Positions 1 to 10,463 of a DNA stretch of 64,000 nt are shown here, in pieces. A program made the translations under genes and the position numbers. The notes under the pieces are model-generated. The model did no database searches, was not told the origin of the DNA, and worked only from the letters and a program-made list of their open reading frames with translations. Source of the stretch: Pseudomonas sp. B21_DOA. Its GTDB lineage: Bacteria; Pseudomonadota; Gammaproteobacteria; Pseudomonadales; Pseudomonadaceae. The DNA lies in the NCBI GenBank assembly GCA_030544685.1, contig CP086683.1, positions 992,001 through 1,056,000 of the forward strand, in the 5' to 3' direction. The first letter of the stretch is position 1, and each line of letters starts with the position of its first letter.

Positions 1-92
1 GGAATGCAGCCCGGGACGCTCCGCGTCCCTTCAACAGCCGAACGCGGAGCGTCCGCTGAGGCGTTCCCACGCAGAGCGTGGGAACGATCAGT
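1..92. repeat. Palindromic intergenic repeat at the window edge
   Basis: Nested inverted repeats are visible: gggacgctccgcgtccc, then cgcggagcgtcc, then gttcccacgcagagcgtgggaac. This is a Pseudomonas-type palindromic intergenic repeat lying just past the 3' end of trkA. It may begin outside the window. Confidence 0.7.
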
Positions 93-99
93 GGTGGGA

Positions 100-1476
100 T
101 CAGAAAAAGCTCAAACCCACATGAAACAGCTTCTCCACATCGCGAATATGCTTTTTATCCACAAGGAACAGAATCACGTGGTCGCCCGCTTCGATCACCG
201 TGTCGTCGTGGGCGATGATCACTTTCTCGTTGCGGATCACCGCGCCGATGGTGGTGCCCGGTGGCAGGCCGATCTTCTCGATCGGCTTGCCGATGACCTT
301 GCTCGACTTCGCATCACCGTGGGCAATCGCCTCGATCGCTTCCGCCGCGCCGCGCCGCAGTGAGTGCACGCTGACGATATCGCCTCGGCGCACGTGGGCG
401 AGCAAGGTGCCGATGGTCGCCAGTTGCGGGCTGATGGCGATGTCGATGTCGCCGCCCTGGATCAGGTCGACGTAGGCCGGGTTGTTGATGATCGTCATGA
501 CCTTCTTCGCCCCCAGCCGTTTGGCCAGCAGCGATGACATGATGTTGGCTTCGTCGTCGTTGGTCAGGGCGAGGAAAATATCGGCATCGGCGATGTTCTC
601 TTCCAGCAGCAGATCGCGATCCGAGGCGCTGCCCTGCAACACCACGGTGCTGTCGAGGGTGTCGGAGAGGTAGCGGCAGCGCGCGGGGCTCATCTCGATG
701 ATCTTCACCTGATAACGGCTTTCGATGGCCTCGGCCAGGCGCTCGCCGATCTGCCCGCCACCGGCGATGACGATGCGTTTGTAGGTCTCGTCGAGGCGGC
801 GCATTTCGCTCATCACTGCGCGAATATCCTCACGGGCAGCGATGAAGAAGACTTCGTCATCCGCCTCGATCACCGTGTCGCCCTGGGGCAGGATCGGTCG
901 GTCACGGCGGAAAATCGCCGCCACGCGCGTTTCGACGTTCGGCATGTGCTCGCGCAATTGGCGCAGTTGCTGGCCCACCAGCGGACCGCCGTAATAGGCG
1001 CGCACCGCCACCAGTTGCGCCGCGCCTTCGGCGAAGTCGATCACCTGCAAGGCGCCGGGGTGCTGGATCAGGCGCTTGATGTAGTTGGTCACGACCTGCT
1101 CGGGGCTGATCAGCACGTCGACCGGAATCGCCTCGTTCTGGAACAGTTGCTCCTCGCGATTGAGGTACGACGCTTCGCGCACCCGGGCGATTTTCGTCGG
1201 GGTATGGAACAGCGTGTGCGCGACTTGGCAGGCGACCATGTTGGTTTCGTCGCTATTGGTCACCGCCACCAGCATGTCGGCGTCATCGGCACCGGCCTGA
1301 CGCAGCACCGACGGCAACGAGCCACGGCCCTGCACGGTGCGGATGTCGAGGCGGTCGCCGAGGTCGCGCAGACGCTCGCCGTCGGTGTCGACCACGGTAA
1401 TGTCGTTGGCCTCGCTGGCCAGATGTTCGGCCAGCGAACCGCCGACCTGTCCCGCACCGAGGATGATGATTTTCAT
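100..1476 (-). CDS. trkA: Trk potassium uptake system peripheral protein TrkA
   Basis: This is the cytoplasmic, NAD(H)-binding gating subunit of the Trk potassium channel, which associates with the membrane protein TrkH or TrkG. The 458 residues contain two RCK modules, each with a Rossmann fold: GAGQVG at residues 7-12 and GGGQIG near residue 238. Each is followed by an RCK_C ligand-binding half. The length fits the family. It is the last gene of the minus-strand set def-fmt-rsmB-trkA, 21 bp after rsmB, and a palindromic repeat follows its stop. That gene order is conserved across Pseudomonas. Confidence 0.97.
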   Translation of the reverse strand: MKIIILGAGQVGGSLAEHLASEANDITVVDTDGERLRDLGDRLDIRTVQGRGSLPSVLRQAGADDADMLVAVTNSDETNMVACQVAHTLFHTPTKIARVREASYLNREEQLFQNEAIPVDVLISPEQVVTNYIKRLIQHPGALQVIDFAEGAAQLVAVRAYYGGPLVGQQLRQLREHMPNVETRVAAIFRRDRPILPQGDTVIEADDEVFFIAAREDIRAVMSEMRRLDETYKRIVIAGGGQIGERLAEAIESRYQVKIIEMSPARCRYLSDTLDSTVVLQGSASDRDLLLEENIADADIFLALTNDDEANIMSSLLAKRLGAKKVMTIINNPAYVDLIQGGDIDIAISPQLATIGTLLAHVRRGDIVSVHSLRRGAAEAIEAIAHGDAKSSKVIGKPIEKIGLPPGTTIGAVIRNEKVIIAHDDTVIEAGDHVILFLVDKKHIRDVEKLFHVGLSFF

Positions 1477-1497
1477 CCAGTCACTCCATGAATCCGT

Positions 1498-2808
1498 TTA
1501 GCCGCGCGCGGCAGCGATCTTGATCAGCTTGGCGTAATAGAACCCGTCATGCCCGCCCTGCTGGGCCAGCAATTGGCGACCATGGGGCTGCTTGATCCCG
1601 GCCGCCGTGGCCAGATCCAGTTCCCGCGCACCGGGTGTGCGTTCGAGGAACGCGGCGATGACTTCGGTGTTCTCCGTCGGCAGCGTCGAGCAGGTGGCGT
1701 AGAGCAGGATGCCGCCGACTTCGAGGGTCTTCCACATGGCATCGAGCAGCTCGCCTTGCAGTTGCGCGAGGGCGACGATGTCGTCGGGCTGGCGGGTCAG
1801 CTTGATGTCCGGATGGCGGCGGATCACCCCAGTGGCCGAGCAAGGTGCATCGAGGAGGATGCGCTGGAACGGTTTGCCGTCCCACCATTTATCGATATCG
1901 CGACCGTCGGCGGCGATCAGTTCAGCGTCGAGGCCGAGGCGCTCAAGGTTTTCCTTCACCCGTACCAGACGCTTGGCTTCCAGATCCACGGCTACCACGC
2001 CGGCCAGCGCCGGTTCGGCTTCGAGGATGTGGCAGGTCTTGCCGCCAGGGGCGCAGCAGGCGTCGAGCACCCGCTGCCCCGGCGCCAGATCAAGCAGGTC
2101 GGCAGCCAGTTGCGCGGCTTCGTCCTGCACGCTGATCCAGCCTTCGGCGAAACCCGGCAGGCTGCGCACATCGGCGGCGGTTTCAAGGACGATGCCGTCG
2201 CGGCTGTAAACGCACGGCGTCGCGGCGATCCCGGCTTCGCCCAGCAACGCAAGATAAGCATCGCGGCCGTGATGACGGCGGTTGACCCGCAGGATCATTG
2301 GCGGATGCGCGTTGTTCGCTGCGCAGATGGCTTCCCACTGTTGCGGCCAGAAGGCTTTCAGGGATTTTTGCAGCCAGCGCGGGTGAGCCGTGCGCACCAC
2401 CGGGTCGCGTTCCAGTTCGGCGAAGATCGTCTCGCTTTCGCGCTGGGCATTGCGCAGCACCGCGTTGAGCAGACCTTTGGCCCAAGGCTTTTTCAGCTTG
2501 TCGGCACAACCGACGGTTTCGCCGATGGCGGCGTGGGCCGGCACGCGGGTGTAGAGCAATTGGTACAGACCAACCAGCAGCAACGCCTCGACATCAGCGT
2601 CGGCGGTTTTGAAAGGTTTCTGCAGGAGTTTTTCCGCCAGTGCCGACAGGCGTGGCTGCCAGCGCGCGGTGCCGAAGGCCAGATCCTGAGTGAAACCGCG
2701 ATCGCGATCCTCGACCTTGTCCAGCTGCGTCGGCAGGGAGCTGTTCAGCGAAGCCTTGCCGCTGAGTACGGCAGCGAGAGCCTTGGCGGCGGCCAGACGC
2801 GGATTCAT
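1498..2808 (-). CDS. rsmB: 16S rRNA (cytosine(967)-C(5))-methyltransferase RsmB
   Basis: This enzyme methylates C967 of 16S rRNA with S-adenosylmethionine (older name Sun/Fmu). Its 436 residues hold an N-terminal NusB-like helical domain (about 1-140) and a Rossmann methyltransferase domain. The SAM loop is [10 protein letters not shown], motif IV is [17 protein letters not shown], and the catalytic cysteine lies in YATCST. The ATG at 2806-2808 would overlap the fmt stop by two bases (ATGA) if the missing fmt base were restored, so the two genes are translationally coupled. Confidence 0.96.
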   Translation of the reverse strand: MNPRLAAAKALAAVLSGKASLNSSLPTQLDKVEDRDRGFTQDLAFGTARWQPRLSALAEKLLQKPFKTADADVEALLLVGLYQLLYTRVPAHAAIGETVGCADKLKKPWAKGLLNAVLRNAQRESETIFAELERDPVVRTAHPRWLQKSLKAFWPQQWEAICAANNAHPPMILRVNRRHHGRDAYLALLGEAGIAATPCVYSRDGIVLETAADVRSLPGFAEGWISVQDEAAQLAADLLDLAPGQRVLDACCAPGGKTCHILEAEPALAGVVAVDLEAKRLVRVKENLERLGLDAELIAADGRDIDKWWDGKPFQRILLDAPCSATGVIRRHPDIKLTRQPDDIVALAQLQGELLDAMWKTLEVGGILLYATCSTLPTENTEVIAAFLERTPGARELDLATAAGIKQPHGRQLLAQQGGHDGFYYAKLIKIAAARG

Positions 2809-3763
2809 TGCGCGTCCACCGCTGCGCCGAGGACGCTGCCGACGGCGAATTCTCGCGGCGGCTGTTGAACAGGTCGCTGAAGTTCAGCGCCTTGCCGCCG
2901 GGCAATTGCAGGCGGGTCAGACAGAGCGCTTGTGCACCGCAGGCGACAATCAGGCCGTCCTTGCTGGCGCTGAGGATTTCACCCGGAGCGCCAGTGCCGT
3001 CGGCCACGGTCGCGGCCAGCACTTTCAACGCTTCGCCATTGAGCGTGCTGTGGGTGATCGGCCATGGATTGAAGGCGCGGACCAGACGTTCCAGCTCCAC
3101 CGCCGGACGGCTCCAGTCGATGCGCGCTTCGTCTTTGTTGAGTTTGTGTGCGTAGGTGGCGAGTTCGTCATTCTGCACTTCGCCTTGCAGGGTGCCGGCA
3201 GCCAGACCGGCAATCGCCTGCACAACGGCGGGCGGCCCCATCTCGGCGAGGCGATCATGCAGGGTGCCGCCGGTATCTTCAGCGCTGATCGGCGTGACGA
3301 CCTTGAGCAGCATCGGCCCGGTGTCGAGGCCGGCTTCCATGCGCATCACTGTTACACCGCTTTCGGCGTCGCCGTGTTCGACCGCGCGCTGGATCGGCGC
3401 CGCACCGCGCCAGCGTGGCAGCAGCGATGCATGGCTGTTGATGCAGCCCAGACGCGGAATATCCAGCACCGCTTGCGGCAGGATCAAACCGTAAGCGACC
3501 ACCACCATCAGATCCGGCTTCAGCGCGGCCAGCTCTGCCTGAGCGTCGGCATTGCGCAAGGTCGGCGGCTGCAACACCTGGATATTATTTTCCAGGGCCA
3601 GTTGTTTGACCGGGCTTGGCATGAGTTTTTGCCCACGGCCGGCCGGGCGATCCGGCTGGGTGTAGACCGCGACGATCTCGTACGGGCTGCTCAGCAGGGC
3701 CTTGAGGTGTTCAGCGGCGAATTCCGGGGTACCGGCAAAAACAATGCGCAGTGGCTCAGTCAT
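2805..3763 (-). CDS. fmt: Methionyl-tRNA formyltransferase, last codons out of frame
   Basis: Fmt transfers the formyl group from 10-formyl-THF to initiator Met-tRNA. The N-terminal formyltransferase fold starts with [11 protein letters not shown] and contains the [15 protein letters not shown] signature; the C-terminal OB-like domain ends in [16 protein letters not shown]. At that point the frame slips. The run read as GAATTC at 2847-2852 should have one more T on the plus strand. With that base the protein ends [17 protein letters not shown], 319 residues, and its TGA overlaps the rsmB ATG. As given, the frame runs on to 2594 (389 aa) with a low-complexity tail inside rsmB. It forms an operon with def upstream. 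Confidence 0.93.
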
Positions 3764-3783
3764 GAAGGGCGTCTCACAAAAGA

Positions 3784-3812
3784 AAAGGCTTGCCGCAGCA
3801 AGCCTTTGAAGA
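3784..3812 (-). terminator. Hairpin between def and fmt
   Basis: A perfect 10-bp stem (aaaggcttgc and gcaagccttt, 3784-3793 with 3798-3807) closes on a 4-nt loop. On the minus strand it is followed by TTCTTTTG. It lies between the def stop and the fmt start, so it may end part of the def transcripts and lower the expression of fmt relative to def. Confidence 0.6.
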
Positions 3813-3818
3813 GGGGCA

Positions 3819-4325
3819 TCAAGCGTTCTGGCGGTGCAGCTTTTCCAGCTTCTTCTTGATCCGGTCGCGTTTGAGCGTGGACAGGTAATCGACGAACAAT
3901 TTGCCGTTGAGGTGGTCGCATTCGTGCTGGATGCACACCGCGAGCAGGCCTTCGGCGATCAGCTCATAGGGCTTGCCGTCGCGGTCCAGCGCTTTGATTT
4001 TGACCTTCTGCGGGCGGTCGACGTTTTCGTAGAAGCCCGGTACCGAGAGGCAGCCTTCCTGATACTGGTCCATCTCGTCGGTCAGCGGTTCGAACTCGGG
4101 GTTGATGAATACCCTTGGCTCGGTACGGTCTTCGGACAGGTCCATCACGACGATACGTTTGTGCACGTTGACCTGGGTCGCGGCGAGGCCGATGCCCGGC
4201 GCTTCATACATTGTTTCAAACATGTCGTCGACCAACTGACGCACTTCGTCGTCCACTACAGCCACTGGTTTGGCGATAGTGCGCAGACGCGGGTCCGGAA
4301 ATTCGAGGATGTTTAAAATGGCCAT
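3819..4325 (-). CDS. def: Peptide deformylase
   Basis: This is an iron/zinc hydrolase that removes the N-formyl group from nascent proteins. Its 168 residues carry all three active-site motifs: [15 protein letters not shown] and the metal-binding [10 protein letters not shown] chose the start at 4325 ([11 protein letters not shown]), which is the conserved N-terminus of the family. An in-frame ATG six codons upstream adds residues not seen in homologues. It is first in the set def-fmt-rsmB-trkA and divergent from the LysM gene. Confidence 0.97.
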   Translation of the reverse strand: MAILNILEFPDPRLRTIAKPVAVVDDEVRQLVDDMFETMYEAPGIGLAATQVNVHKRIVVMDLSEDRTEPRVFINPEFEPLTDEMDQYQEGCLSVPGFYENVDRPQKVKIKALDRDGKPYELIAEGLLAVCIQHECDHLNGKLFVDYLSTLKRDRIKKKLEKLHRQNA

Positions 4326-4484
4326 AGGCTTCGATTGCTGCACACGTTGAGTAAAGTCGGGTCGATGGCCTGGCGGGTCCGAAGATGCAGGCTACCGTTG
4401 TGAAGCGTAGCTTCTGAAAAACAGAAGCGAGCCACGGGGGCTCTGACGATTCACGCGAATGCACATGATAAAGGGATTCACTGC

Positions 4485-5510
4485 ATGAGGAAAACACTAC
4501 TCGCCCTGCTGCTCCTGGCTTCGGCCGGCGCCGCGCAAGGGCAAGTGCAACTCAAGGACGGTTTTCCACAGCAATACACGGTGGTTTCCGGAGACACCCT
4601 CTGGGACATTTCCGGCAAATACCTGCGCCAGCCGTGGCAATGGCCACAACTGTGGCGGGCCAACCCGCAGGTCGAAAACCCCAACCTGATCTACCCCGGC
4701 GACACGCTGACCCTCAGCTACGTCAACGGCCAGCCGCAACTGACCGTCAATCGGGGCGAGTCGCGCGGCACCATCAAACTTTCGCCACGAATCCGCACCA
4801 GCCCGGTGGCCGAGGCGATTCCGAGCATTCCGCTGAAATCGATCAACAGCTTTCTGCTGAGCAATCGCATCGTCGACAAGGCCGAAGATTTCGACAAGGC
4901 GCCTTACATCGTTGCCGGCGATGCCGAACGCGTGCTCAGTGGTACCGGTGACCGCATCTTCGCCCGCGGCCATTTCGATCCGGAGCAACCGGTGTACGGC
5001 ATCTTCCGCCAGGGCAAGGTCTACACCGACCCGCAAACCAAGGAGTTTCTCGGCATCAACGCCGACGATATCGGTGGCGGCGAAATTGTTGCCAGCGAAG
5101 GCGACGTCGCCACTCTCGCCCTGCAACGCACCACCCAGGAAGTGAGACTCGGTGACCGCTTGTTCGGCGGTGAAGAACGTTCGATCAATTCGACTTTCAT
5201 GCCCAGCGCGCCGAAGCGTTCCATCGACGGGCTGATCATCGATGTACCGCGCGGCGTCACGCAGATCGGTGTGATGGACGTGGTCACCTTGAACAAGGGC
5301 AAACGAGACGGTCTGGCCGAAGGCAATGTCCTGGCGGTGATGAAAACCGGCGAAACCGTGCGTGACCGGATCACTGGCCAGCCGCTGAAGATCCCCGATG
5401 AACGCGCCGGTCTGCTGATGGTCTTCCGCACCTACGACAAACTCAGTTACGGCCTGGTCCTCAATGCTTCACGCTCGCTGGCGGTGCTCGACAAGGTGCG
5501 AAATCCGTAA
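4485..5510 (+). CDS. LysM peptidoglycan-binding domain protein
   Basis: This exported protein has a cleavable signal peptide (MRKTLLALLLLASAGAAQG) followed at about residues 30-75 by one LysM domain, recognisable by YTVVSGDTLWDISGKYLR and NPNLIYPGDTLTL. The remaining 260 residues form a conserved Pseudomonas/gammaproteobacterial domain with no assigned activity. Genes of this kind regularly lie between def and dprA in gammaproteobacteria. A role in binding peptidoglycan in the periplasm is inferred from the LysM domain; no catalytic domain is visible. Start ATG at 4485. Confidence 0.93.
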   Translation: MRKTLLALLLLASAGAAQGQVQLKDGFPQQYTVVSGDTLWDISGKYLRQPWQWPQLWRANPQVENPNLIYPGDTLTLSYVNGQPQLTVNRGESRGTIKLSPRIRTSPVAEAIPSIPLKSINSFLLSNRIVDKAEDFDKAPYIVAGDAERVLSGTGDRIFARGHFDPEQPVYGIFRQGKVYTDPQTKEFLGINADDIGGGEIVASEGDVATLALQRTTQEVRLGDRLFGGEERSINSTFMPSAPKRSIDGLIIDVPRGVTQIGVMDVVTLNKGKRDGLAEGNVLAVMKTGETVRDRITGQPLKIPDERAGLLMVFRTYDKLSYGLVLNASRSLAVLDKVRNP

Positions 5511-5536
5511 GCTTGCTTAACAAGTTACCAACAGAG

Positions 5537-5545
5537 TTATCCACA
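5537..5545 (+). promoter_or_regulatory. DnaA-box-like 9-mer upstream of dprA
   Basis: The sequence TTATCCACA is a perfect match to the consensus DnaA box. It sits in the short gap between the LysM gene and dprA. A single box has uncertain function; other near matches in the window lie inside genes. Confidence 0.3.
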
Positions 5546-5594
5546 GCTTGTTCCGAATGGTTCGGAGCATCGAACGATCAAGGATGATCCATTC

Positions 5595-6692
5595 ATGTTG
5601 TCTGTCAGTACGGCCATTTCCCCGGCGGAACTGGAAGCGCGTCTGCGCCTGCACCGCATGCCGGATATCGGCCCCAAGCGTTTCGCCAAACTGCTCGACG
5701 CCTTTGGCTCGGCGTCGAAAGCCATCAGCGCGCCAGCCAGTGCCTGGCGCTCGCTGGGGTTGCCGGCGAACTGTGCCGAGGCAAGGCGCTGTCCGACGGT
5801 GCGTGACGGCGCCAGCCACGCAATGCGCTGGCTAGAGCACCCCGACCAACATTTGCTGATGTGGGACCAAGCGGATTATCCAGCGTTGCTGGCACAAATT
5901 CCCGATCCGCCGCCACTCCTGTTCGTTGCCGGCGATCCGTCGATTCTGGAGAAACCGCAGCTGGCGATGGTCGGTAGCCGTCGCGCTTCGCGTCCCGGGA
6001 TGGACACGGCGGCGGCGTTTTCCCGCAGTCTGGCCGGGGCCGGTTTTGTCATCACCAGTGGTCTGGCGCTGGGCATCGATGCCGCTGCCCATCAGGCCGC
6101 TCTGGATGTTGGCGGCTTGACCGTGGGTGTGCTCGGCACGGGGCTGGAAAATTTTTATCCACAGCGCAATAAACGCCTGGCTGAGGCGATGATTGCCTCG
6201 GGCTGCGCGGTGCTTTCCGAGTTTCCGCTGGTCGCCGGGCCGAGCCCGAGCAACTTTCCCCGGCGCAACCGCATCATCAGCGGGTTGTCCCTCGGCGTGC
6301 TGGTGGTCGAGGCCAGTGTTGCCAGCGGCTCGTTGATCACGGCGCGGCTGGCAGCCGAACAGGGCCGCGAGGTTTATGCGATTCCGGGCTCGATCCATCA
6401 CCCCGGCGCGCGCGGTTGTCACCAGTTGATTCGCGACGGGGCGGTGCTGGTGGAGACTATCGAACATATCCTCGAAGCCCTGCGCGGCTGGCAGCAGCCG
6501 CTGTTATCCACGGCGGCGGCGCAGGCCGATCACCCGTTGCTGGCGCTGCTGCACGCGGCGCCGCACACCAGCGAGGCCCTGGCCGCAAGCTGCGGCTGGG
6601 CACTGCCGAAAGTGCTGGCGGCGCTGACCGAGCTGGAGATCGACGGCCGCGCGGTGTGCGAAAACGGTCGCTGGCTGGCGCGGACAAGCTAG
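5595..6692 (+). CDS. dprA: DNA-processing protein DprA (Smf)
   Basis: DprA binds incoming single-stranded DNA during natural transformation and loads RecA. The 365 residues show an N-terminal SAM/HhH-like part (RMPDIGPKRFAKLL), the extended Rossmann fold with MVGSRRAS, SGLALGIDAAAH, GLENFYP and SEFPLVAGPSPSNFPRRNR, and a C-terminal winged-helix DML1-like domain (about residues 300-365). It lies between the LysM gene and tsaC in the usual order. In Pseudomonas it is kept even in strains not known to be transformable. Confidence 0.95.
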   Translation: MLSVSTAISPAELEARLRLHRMPDIGPKRFAKLLDAFGSASKAISAPASAWRSLGLPANCAEARRCPTVRDGASHAMRWLEHPDQHLLMWDQADYPALLAQIPDPPPLLFVAGDPSILEKPQLAMVGSRRASRPGMDTAAAFSRSLAGAGFVITSGLALGIDAAAHQAALDVGGLTVGVLGTGLENFYPQRNKRLAEAMIASGCAVLSEFPLVAGPSPSNFPRRNRIISGLSLGVLVVEASVASGSLITARLAAEQGREVYAIPGSIHHPGARGCHQLIRDGAVLVETIEHILEALRGWQQPLLSTAAAQADHPLLALLHAAPHTSEALAASCGWALPKVLAALTELEIDGRAVCENGRWLARTS

Positions 6693-6747
6693 GTTTTACG
6701 AGGAAGATCGGTAAACTGCGCGAAACCTGTTTGTGGAGAGTTTTTTC

Positions 6748-7305
6748 ATGGTCAACAGTTGGCGTGTGCAACAAGCCGCGCGTGAAGTTCGCGCCGGCGC
6801 GGTGATTGCCTATCCAACCGAAGCCGTCTGGGGGCTGGGTTGCGACCCGTGGAATGAAGACGCGGTGGACCGCTTGCTGGCGATCAAGAATCGCTCGGTA
6901 AGCAAAGGTCTGATCCTGGTCGCGGACAACATCCGTCAGTTCGATTTCCTGTTCGAGGACTTCCCGCAGGACTGGATCGACCGCATGGCCAGTACCTGGC
7001 CGGGGCCGAATACCTGGCTGGTGCCGCATCAGAACCTGTTGCCGGAATGGGTCACAGGCGTGCATGACACCGTGGCGCTGCGGGTCAGTGATCACCCGCA
7101 AGTGCGCGATTTGTGCTCGCTGGTCGGGCCTTTGATTTCGACTTCGGCCAACCCACAGGGGCGACCGCCAGCGCGCACGCGTTTGCGCATCGAGCAGTAT
7201 TTCCGCGGGCAAGTCGATCTGGTGCTCGGCGGCAGCCTTGGCGGGCGCAAGAACCCCAGCGTGATCCGCGACCTCGCCACCGGTAACGTCGTTCGTCCTG
7301 CCTGA
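6748..7305 (+). CDS. tsaC: Threonylcarbamoyl-AMP synthase TsaC (Sua5/YrdC family)
   Basis: TsaC makes threonylcarbamoyl-AMP from threonine, bicarbonate and ATP, the first step of t6A37 modification of ANN-decoding tRNAs. The 185 residues match the short single-domain YrdC form, with [17 protein letters not shown] near the N-terminus, [12 protein letters not shown], and the [10 protein letters not shown] loop. The ATG at 6748 is preceded by GGAGAG at a good distance; the GTG at 6733 lies upstream of that ribosome site and is less likely. A terminator follows. Confidence 0.96.
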   Translation: MVNSWRVQQAAREVRAGAVIAYPTEAVWGLGCDPWNEDAVDRLLAIKNRSVSKGLILVADNIRQFDFLFEDFPQDWIDRMASTWPGPNTWLVPHQNLLPEWVTGVHDTVALRVSDHPQVRDLCSLVGPLISTSANPQGRPPARTRLRIEQYFRGQVDLVLGGSLGGRKNPSVIRDLATGNVVRPA

Positions 7306-7329
7306 CGCCATTCTTTTTATTTTTTGCGG

Positions 7330-7358
7330 ACTCCTCGGCGCTATTGCCGAGGAGTTTT
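7330..7358 (+). terminator. Rho-independent terminator after tsaC
   Basis: A perfect 10-bp stem (actcctcggc and gccgaggagt) with a 6-nt loop is followed by tttt. It closes the lysM-dprA-tsaC group 24 bp after the tsaC stop. Confidence 0.85.
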
Positions 7359-7565
7359 GCGCATGCCAGCGATTGATTCCGGTGTCTGTTCAAAACTTAT
7401 CCGATGCAATTGTTCTTTGATGCGTCAGACGAATCTTTGGGTCTGCAATATCTGTAAGTTTTCCCACGTGATTATCAGAACACGCGCAGTGGCGAGATTT
7501 TCAAAAGCAACCATTCTTCAGTGTGCTTGAAGCAACTTCGAAATGTTAATGGCTGCGGAGAAGTA

Positions 7566-8234
7566 ATGGATATTACGGATTTACACCTCAAGGATTATCT
7601 GCAGGGCTTTCAGGAAACACTCAAGAATCAACAGGCCGAGTATCGTGTGGCCATTCTTGAGGCAGGGTCGGATGCCGGGGAGTTTGAACGCTTCATCAAT
7701 CGACAGTTTCGCCTGCGATTGCAGCATTACATGCTCACCTCCAGAGCCCGGGCGCTGGAGACCCGATTGGCGATTACCTCACGCAGTACGCACTTTTTGT
7801 TGTATCAGCGAGATCAGCTTATTGCGGTGCTGCGGGCAACCCCGGCGCCCTTCGAATGGGCCTCATTGGCCCAGCATCATGTTTCTCCCACAGTGGCATT
7901 GGCGCGCCACGTCGAGTTCAGCCGCCTGATCACCCATTCCCAGCAGCACCGGCCGGTGTCGGTCAATGGTCTGCTTGCCACTGCGGCGGAATGGGCGATC
8001 GATCGCGGATATCAGGGAGTGACAGCCTTGTGCAGATCGCCACAGCGGCAACTGTATCAGCGCTTCGGCCTGACACCGATTGCTTCGCAGGCAATGCATA
8101 TCGAGCAACGTGCCCGGGGCGATTATTGGCTGTTGTCTGCCGAATGGCGGCAAGTGTTGATGGCCCTGGATCAGCCTGTGAACATGAACGCACATCAGCC
8201 GGAGTATCGTGATGTTTTTAACCGTCAGTATTGA
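7566..8234 (+). CDS. Orphan GNAT/autoinducer-synthase-fold N-acyltransferase-like protein
   Basis: I do not recognise this 222-residue protein by name. The pattern resembles the FeeM/LuxI-like branch of the GNAT fold, which includes N-acyl amino acid synthases. It has an N-terminal helical stretch, a central strand pair (THFLLYQRDQLIAVLRATP), the signature VEFSRLI with Glu at residue 117, an alpha-helix (LLATAAEWAIDRGY) and the C-terminal YQRFGLTPI turn that GNAT enzymes show after their acyl-CoA site. Start ATG at 7566 with GGAG five bases upstream. It stands alone between terminator and hairpin, with no acyl carrier, regulator or exporter gene beside it. Substrate unknown. Confidence 0.7.
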   Translation: MDITDLHLKDYLQGFQETLKNQQAEYRVAILEAGSDAGEFERFINRQFRLRLQHYMLTSRARALETRLAITSRSTHFLLYQRDQLIAVLRATPAPFEWASLAQHHVSPTVALARHVEFSRLITHSQQHRPVSVNGLLATAAEWAIDRGYQGVTALCRSPQRQLYQRFGLTPIASQAMHIEQRARGDYWLLSAEWRQVLMALDQPVNMNAHQPEYRDVFNRQY

Positions 8235-8371
8235 TCCGCCAGTGATTGAAGAGTGGGCTGAGAAATGGCTTGTATATGAATCCAGGAAGTTGCGCAGGAA
8301 GTTTGCAGGGCGTAGGCCGGCAGCGAAGAAACTTCACCGCAAGATGTATTTGATATAGCTGCAAGATACTC

Positions 8372-8395
8372 GGCGAACTCATGGAAGAGTTCGCC
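8372..8395. other. Perfect stem-loop in the gap before qor 3' end
   Basis: Nine paired bases (ggcgaactc and gagttcgcc) close on a 6-nt loop. The hairpin lies 17 bp past the qor stop and converges with the acyltransferase gene. No T-tract follows on either strand, so it may protect mRNA ends and not terminate. Confidence 0.4.
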
Positions 8396-8411
8396 CAGTA
8401 TCCACTTGGAA

Positions 8412-9389
8412 TTACGGCAACAGAATTGTCGAACCGGTGGTGCGCCGTGCCGACAGTTCGGTTTGCGCTTTCGCCGCATCGGCCAATGCATGGCGCTGGC
8501 TGACGTCGACCTTCAGTTTGCCGCTGATGATCATCTCGAACAGCTCATCGGCCATACGCTGCAGGTTCTCGGCGTTGTTGGCGTAGGTCGCCAGCGTCGG
8601 CCGGGTGACGTACAGCGAGCCTTTGGCGGCGAGAATGCCCAGATTGACCCCATCGACCGCGCCCGAAGCATTGCCGAAACTCACGACCAGGCCACGTGGG
8701 GCCACGCTGTCCAGGGACGTGAGCCAGGTGTCCTTGCCGACGCCGTCATATACCACCGGGACTTTCTTGCCGTCAGTCAGTGCCAGCACGCGCTCGGCAA
8801 CGTTTTCATGGCTGTAGTCGATGGTGGCCCAAGCGCCGTTGGCTTTGGCCAGGTCGGCTTTCTCCTTCGAGCTGACGGTGCCGATCAGCTTCACGCCCAG
8901 CGCTTTGGCCCATTGGCAGGCCAGCGAGCCGACGCCACCGGCTGCGGCGTGGAACAGAATGGTTTCGCCGCCCTGCAGCTCGTAGGTCTGGCGCAGCAGG
9001 TACTGCACGGTCAGGCCCTTGAGCATGACCCCGGCGGCCGTTTCAAAACTGATTTGATCGGGCAGGTGCACCAGATTGTCCTGCGGCAGAACATGCAACT
9101 GGCTGTAGGCGCCGAGCGGGCCGCTGCCGTATGCCACGCGATCGCCGACCTTGAACCGGGTGACGCCGCTGCCCACCGCCTCGACGGTGCCGGCGCCTTC
9201 TGAGCCCAGGCCAGAAGGCAACGCGGGTGGCGCATAGAGGCCGCTGCGGTAATAGGTGTCGATGAAGTTCAGGCCGATCGCCTGGTTGGCCACGCGCACT
9301 TGGTTCGGCCCGGGCGCAGCGGGTTCGTAGTCAACATATTCGAGCACTTCGGGACCGCCGTGGGCGCGGAACTGGATACGCTTTGCCAT
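8412..9389 (-). CDS. qor: NADPH:quinone oxidoreductase (zinc-free MDR family)
   Basis: This 325-residue protein of the medium-chain dehydrogenase/reductase family resembles quinone oxidoreductase QOR. It has the N-terminal GroES-like catalytic part (KRIQFRAHGGPEVLEYVDYE, NFIDTYYRSGLY), the nucleotide-binding AAAGGVGSLACQWAKALG, and YDGVGKDTW. It lacks the cysteine ligands of zinc alcohol dehydrogenases, as expected for QOR. It reduces quinones with NADPH one electron at a time. It is divergent from hemF, a gene order common in Pseudomonas. Confidence 0.93.
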   Translation of the reverse strand: MAKRIQFRAHGGPEVLEYVDYEPAAPGPNQVRVANQAIGLNFIDTYYRSGLYAPPALPSGLGSEGAGTVEAVGSGVTRFKVGDRVAYGSGPLGAYSQLHVLPQDNLVHLPDQISFETAAGVMLKGLTVQYLLRQTYELQGGETILFHAAAGGVGSLACQWAKALGVKLIGTVSSKEKADLAKANGAWATIDYSHENVAERVLALTDGKKVPVVYDGVGKDTWLTSLDSVAPRGLVVSFGNASGAVDGVNLGILAAKGSLYVTRPTLATYANNAENLQRMADELFEMIISGKLKVDVSQRHALADAAKAQTELSARRTTGSTILLP

Positions 9390-9443
9390 CTGCCTGCTCT
9401 CCTTGGGTCATCGGTAAGCCCCCTATCCAACTCCCCTGCTTGA

Positions 9444-10454
<1,011 letters not shown>

Positions 10455-10463
10455 GGACTTGTG

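Noticed and set aside
2594..2804. A real 70-residue C-terminal extension of Fmt
   Set aside because: The tail is a shadow of rsmB in another frame and is not seen in the family.
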